A stretch of 64,000 nt of DNA. It comes from Methanoregulaceae archaeon UBA467 (GTDB lineage Archaea; Halobacteriota; Methanomicrobia; Methanomicrobiales; Methanospirillaceae). The stretch is taken from NCBI GenBank assembly GCA_002503825.1, contig DASP01000015.1:1-64000 (forward strand), read 5' to 3'. The notes beneath the pieces were generated by a model. It was given only the letters and a program-made list of their open reading frames with translations. It had not been told where the DNA came from and ran no database searches. Each line of letters begins with the position of its first letter. The first letter of the stretch is position 1. A program made the translations under genes and the position numbers. Shown in pieces: positions 61,172 to 64,000 of this stretch.

Positions 61172-61734
61172 GATACGGGTCCTTTTCCCTCACAGAACCG
61201 CGTGTGAAATACCTTTTCTGAATTCATTGTCACGTCCCTGAAGATATCGTTTCCATGTGCGTCAATTCCCACCACCAGCGGGAGGCGGTCGAGATCGAAT
61301 GCCCAGACTGCTTCCGCCATTCCGAGGTCTTCGAAAAAGACCCCGGCAAGTTTCATCCGCGAGGCAGCGAGCGCGGCGCATCCCCCGGTGAATGCAAGGT
61401 ATACCGCCCTGCCCTCGAGCTGTTCAACAACCAGCGGGCCCATGCCGCCTTTCCCGATCAACGCCCTTACACCGGCATCAATTAAAAAGCCTGTAAGGTT
61501 GTTCATCCGTGCCGACGTGGTAGGCCCGGCAGCAACGATGCGGTCGTCCTGAATGACAGGGCCGCAGTGATAGATGACGGCACCCTCGGGATCAAACGGG
61601 ATCCCCTCTTCCATCATTCTCAGGTGCGCCTCGTCACGGGCGGTATAGACCCTTCCCGAAAGGGTGACCCGGTCGCCTGCACGGAGCGACAGGACTTCGT
61701 CCCCGAGCGGGGTGCAGAGGTGTGTGCCGGTCAT
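61168..61734 (-). CDS. fumB: Class I fumarate hydratase, beta (C-terminal) subunit
   Basis: About 188 residues, the beta half of two-subunit iron-sulfur fumarase. LSGRVYTARDEAHLRM, YHCGPVI, GPTTSARMN, GKGGMG and FTGGCAAL are all typical. With the alpha subunit it interconverts malate and fumarate. The frame runs upstream to 61899, but ATG 61734 overlaps the alpha stop by 4 nt and starts the conserved region. Confidence 0.94.
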   Translation of the reverse strand: MTGTHLCTPLGDEVLSLRAGDRVTLSGRVYTARDEAHLRMMEEGIPFDPEGAVIYHCGPVIQDDRIVAAGPTTSARMNNLTGFLIDAGVRALIGKGGMGPLVVEQLEGRAVYLAFTGGCAALAASRMKLAGVFFEDLGMAEAVWAFDLDRLPLVVGIDAHGNDIFRDVTMNSEKVFHTRFCEGKGPVS

Positions 61735-62567
61735 CGGTTCACCCCGACGGTTACCCGCCTGCAGGCCCAGCACTGCACGTTGACAGCAACCGGAAGCGAT
61801 GCGGTATGGCATCCGGCGGTTTTTACCTTGACGGCAAGGGCGGTGGTCTTTCCACCAAGGCCCATCGGCCCGATGCCGAGTTCGTTTACGAGATCGCACA
61901 GCTCCTGTTCAAATGCATCCATCGTGTCGACCGGTAAAAGGAGCGCTTCTTTCGCGAGCGCCGCAGCACCGTCGAATGTGCCGCCGATCCCGACGCCGAG
62001 GACCACCGGCGGGCATGGTTTGCCACCGGCGAGCAGCATCGTTTCCGCAACGACGCGGGGTATCTGGTCCTTTTGCGAAGGGAGCAGCATGACAATTCTT
62101 GACATGTTTTCTGCGCCGGCACCCTTTGGCAGTACCGTAATAGTAAGGCGGTCCCCGGGTTGAACATGGATTGCAGGCATTCCCGGTCCGGTATTATCTT
62201 TTGAATTCTCGCGTGAGAGCGGGTGCACCACGTTCGGGCGCAGTGGCACAGCCAGTGTCGCATCCCTGACCCCTTTCGCTACGGCTTCGTATATGGAGGG
62301 GGTGAGGGCGATATCAGGGGGGATCGTCATGTAAATGACCGGAACCCCGGTGTCCTGGCATATGGGAACACCGAGTTCTTCTGCACGGCTGATGTTGGAT
62401 AAAATGTTCGCAAGCTCGCCGCGTGCCAGGTCACTGGTCTCACGATCGGCAGCCCGCGACAGGGCCCTGATCACATCGCCGGGCAGGTGGATTTCTGCCT
62501 CGCGGAATGCACGGCAGGTTGAGCGGGAAATTGCATTCAGCAAGGAGGATTCTGCCGTGTTTACCAT
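61731..62567 (-). CDS. fumA: Class I fumarate hydratase, alpha (N-terminal) subunit
   Basis: A 278-residue alpha half of iron-sulfur fumarase. The [4Fe-4S] cysteines are seen in PICQDTGVPVIY, GGKPCPPVV and KTAGCHTASLPV; GIGGTFDGAAALAKEAL and GPMGLGGKTTALAV are family motifs. First gene of the fum-kor-suc operon, with no kor or suc promoter visible downstream, so one transcript likely covers 62567 to 56534. The start lies after an AT-rich gap of about 85 nt. Confidence 0.95.
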   Translation of the reverse strand: MVNTAESSLLNAISRSTCRAFREAEIHLPGDVIRALSRAADRETSDLARGELANILSNISRAEELGVPICQDTGVPVIYMTIPPDIALTPSIYEAVAKGVRDATLAVPLRPNVVHPLSRENSKDNTGPGMPAIHVQPGDRLTITVLPKGAGAENMSRIVMLLPSQKDQIPRVVAETMLLAGGKPCPPVVLGVGIGGTFDGAAALAKEALLLPVDTMDAFEQELCDLVNELGIGPMGLGGKTTALAVKVKTAGCHTASLPVAVNVQCWACRRVTVGVNR

Positions 62568-62653
62568 CGTTTATTATGAGGAAAAGAAAAGTATAATAAT
62601 TTCTGTCTTTCGTTGTGATAATTCCACAAAAAAAGTAAACCGGGAGAAAAAAA

Positions 62654-63184
62654 TTACTCTGTTGCCGGGGCTTCCGGCATGGTCTTCTCGACGATTTTTA
62701 TATACGTAGGTGAGGGGAGTTTATGGCCTCCGTGCCAGAGGGCATCCTTTGACTTGTCAATATACTGGGGAGTGGTATATACAGTAAAGATGATCTGTCC
62801 GGATGCCACGCGGGCTGCAGTGCCGACCGCCTTTCCGAAGGCAAGCCGCATACCTTCTGATACACGGTCTGCTCCCGCACCGGTTGCCTGCTTGTTCTCA
62901 CGAAGCACGTGGTGTGGGAATACCCTCAGCTTGAGGTGGAAGTTCATTCTCCCGACATCCTTGATGAGTTTCCTGTTGATACTGATACGTGCAGCCTCAA
63001 GTGCGGTATGACGTATCTGGCAGGCCTCTTCAACGGTAAGGTTAATCTCAAGCGGGAACTCCTGTGAAAGGTTTCCCATCTCGAACTGAACAATTTTACT
63101 CCCAGGAACCCCGCCCATATATTCTCTGCGTGTATATGCTTTCTTTGCGATATTCCTGTACATCTTTCCTGGTTTTCGTACCAT
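62654..63184 (-). CDS. rpl10e: Ribosomal protein L10e (uL16)
   Basis: A 176-residue L10e/uL16 ribosomal protein. MVRKPGKMYRNI and YTRREYMGGVPGSKIVQFEMGN (key part YMGGVPGSKI) open it, HHVLRENKQATGAGADRVSEGMR holds the P-site-proximal loop (key part ENKQATGAGADR), followed by GQIIFTVYTTPQY. The C-terminal tail is short and acidic. Monocistronic by position, transcribed toward the fumarase operon. Confidence 0.96.
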   Translation of the reverse strand: MVRKPGKMYRNIAKKAYTRREYMGGVPGSKIVQFEMGNLSQEFPLEINLTVEEACQIRHTALEAARISINRKLIKDVGRMNFHLKLRVFPHHVLRENKQATGAGADRVSEGMRLAFGKAVGTAARVASGQIIFTVYTTPQYIDKSKDALWHGGHKLPSPTYIKIVEKTMPEAPATE

Positions 63185-63244
63185 CTCTCAGAACTCCTCG
63201 TCCCTATTCGTGCTTTATAAAATGGAGATGTGTCCTATTAAACC

Positions 63245-64000
63245 TTACTGGGGATGACCCGGGTCTTCAATAAGATCAAGGACATGACGGCGAATCCGGG
63301 CAAATTCGGCACTGGTCCGGTCCCGGGGCCGCGGGAGGTCGAGGGGAATTACTTCCCGTACCCTGCCCGGCCTGCGGGTGAGCACCACGATCCGGTCGGC
63401 AAGGAATACTGCCTCATCCACACTGTGTGTTACAAAAATTATTGTTTTCCTGGTCTTTCCCCAGATATCCAGGAGTTCTTTCTGGAGCTTGTTCCGGGTC
63501 TGGGCATCAAGTGCGCCGAACGGCTCGTCCATGAGGAGCACCTCGGGTTCGACCGAGAGTGCCCGGGCCACGGCCACCCTCTGTCTCATACCGCCGGATA
63601 ACTCGTACGGGTAACTTTTTTCAAACCCGTTGAGGCCGACGAGCTCAAGGTACCTGGAGGCGGCACTATAGCGCTCCTCTTTTGGAATGCCCCTGACCTC
63701 GAGACCGAACGCAATATTATCGATGACATTCCTCCACGGATAGAGTGAATACTCCTGGAATATCATCGCCATCTTCGGGTCAGGGCCGGCAATCACATGG
63801 TCGTCGATGACTGCCTTGCCTCCGGTGGCGGAATCAAGCCCGGCAATAATCCGGAGCAGGGTTGTCTTCCCGCACCCTGACGGGCCGAGGAAGCAGACAA
63901 ACTCCTTGTCTTCGATTTCCAGGCTGATATCCTCAAGGGCGGTTATCTGTTCCCCGGCATTTGAGAGGAAACGCTTTTCAAGGTGCTCTATTTTTAATTT
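63245..64000 (-). CDS. ABC importer ATPase (nitrate/sulfonate/taurine type), 5' end beyond the window
   Basis: About 251 residues are visible and the gene continues past the window end. Walker A GPSGCGKTT is encoded near 63866-63886, the Q-loop is MIFQEYSLYPWRNV, the signature YELSGGMRQR, Walker B VLLMDEPFGALDAQT and the switch histidine VTHSVDEAV. This pattern (SsuB/TauB/NrtD group) serves uptake of small anions such as sulfonates, nitrate or related compounds. A GTG at 63796 is inside the gene and is not the start. Permease and binding protein would lie beyond the edge. Confidence 0.93.
   Translation of the reverse strand, partial: KLKIEHLEKRFLSNAGEQITALEDISLEIEDKEFVCFLGPSGCGKTTLLRIIAGLDSATGGKAVIDDHVIAGPDPKMAMIFQEYSLYPWRNVIDNIAFGLEVRGIPKEERYSAASRYLELVGLNGFEKSYPYELSGGMRQRVAVARALSVEPEVLLMDEPFGALDAQTRNKLQKELLDIWGKTRKTIIFVTHSVDEAVFLADRIVVLTRRPGRVREVIPLDLPRPRDRTSAEFARIRRHVLDLIEDPGHPQ

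Noticed and set aside
61735..61899. Longer fumB frame
   Set aside because: The extension is the fumA coding sequence read in another frame; the ATGA overlap marks the true start.
1..64000. CRISPR array, insertion sequence, prophage, rRNA or additional tRNA
   Set aside because: No spaced direct repeats, transposase motifs, phage genes, rRNA sequence or second T-arm-like cloverleaf were found by reading both strands; a short degenerate element could still be missed.

Overview
The window is a stretch of archaeal chromosome from a methanogen, most likely of the order Methanomicrobiales. The evidence is archaeal informational genes (family B DNA polymerase, RfcL, an HMf-type histone, Spt5, ribosomal P0/P1 and L10e proteins, DtdA, Thg1), methanogen-specific genes (methanogenesis marker 2, MtxX, a CfbB-type amidase for coenzyme F430, MptE for methanopterin, a formate transporter of the FdhC family) and an incomplete reductive TCA branch that ends at 2-oxoglutarate. 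Many genes have a TATA-like box about 25 nt upstream and almost no leader. Others carry GGTG/GAGG-type ribosome binding sites. I see no insertion sequence, prophage, CRISPR array or rRNA. The only RNA gene I am sure of is tRNA-Lys(CUU).

Layout. 0.2-3.4 kb (minus): membrane OB-like protein and formate transporter, then pyrD-pyrK. 3.5-6.8 kb (plus): malate dehydrogenase and DNA polymerase B. 6.9-14.3 kb: RDD protein, cfbB, a large SLOG/SLATT-like membrane protein, ilvD, a tandem PPK2 polyphosphate kinase and a small zinc-finger protein. 14.6-19.6 kb: zinc-ribbon RDD protein and an ABC-2 exporter, one of whose permeases is fused to a PrsW-like protease domain. 20-23.9 kb: tRNA-Lys, then a TrkA-DHH phosphoesterase, mptE and a radical SAM protein with overlapping ends. 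23.9-31.6 kb: site-2 protease, PRC-barrel protein, thg1, ileS, aldehyde dehydrogenase and a LOG-like protein. 31.5-34.7 kb (minus): a 58-residue Cys protein and two MoeA proteins, one carrying a binding-protein domain.

34.8-40.4 kb (plus) is a conserved archaeal run, dtdA-ftsZ-secE-spt5-rpl11-rpl1-rpl10-rpl12, covering tRNA quality control, division, secretion, elongation and the ribosomal stalk. 40.6-44.4 kb is more accessory: a secreted protein, a roughly 700-base gap with a GC-rich foldable element, an ABC exporter and two hicBA loci, one with a truncated toxin. 44.5-50 kb: archaemetzincin, UPF0146, rfcL, marker 2 and mtxX, histone and a HEAT-repeat protein. 49.9-53.3 kb (minus): mat-hisG-hisA-hisB. 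53.4-56.4 kb: methyltransferase, lipoprotein and a zinc-ribbon protein. 56.5-62.6 kb (minus) is one tight operon, fumA-fumB-korD-korA-korB-korC-sucC-sucD, which can take malate/fumarate-level carbon toward 2-oxoglutarate once a fumarate reductase (not in this window) supplies succinate. The window ends with rpl10e and a partial ABC importer ATPase.

The best candidates for something undescribed are the SLOG/SLATT-like membrane protein (9.0-10.7 kb), the permease-protease fusion (16.4-18.2 kb), the Cys-rich peptide coupled to moeA (34.6 kb), the dtdA frame that lacks a usual start codon, and two foldable gene-free stretches (14.3-14.6 and 41.4-41.5 kb).
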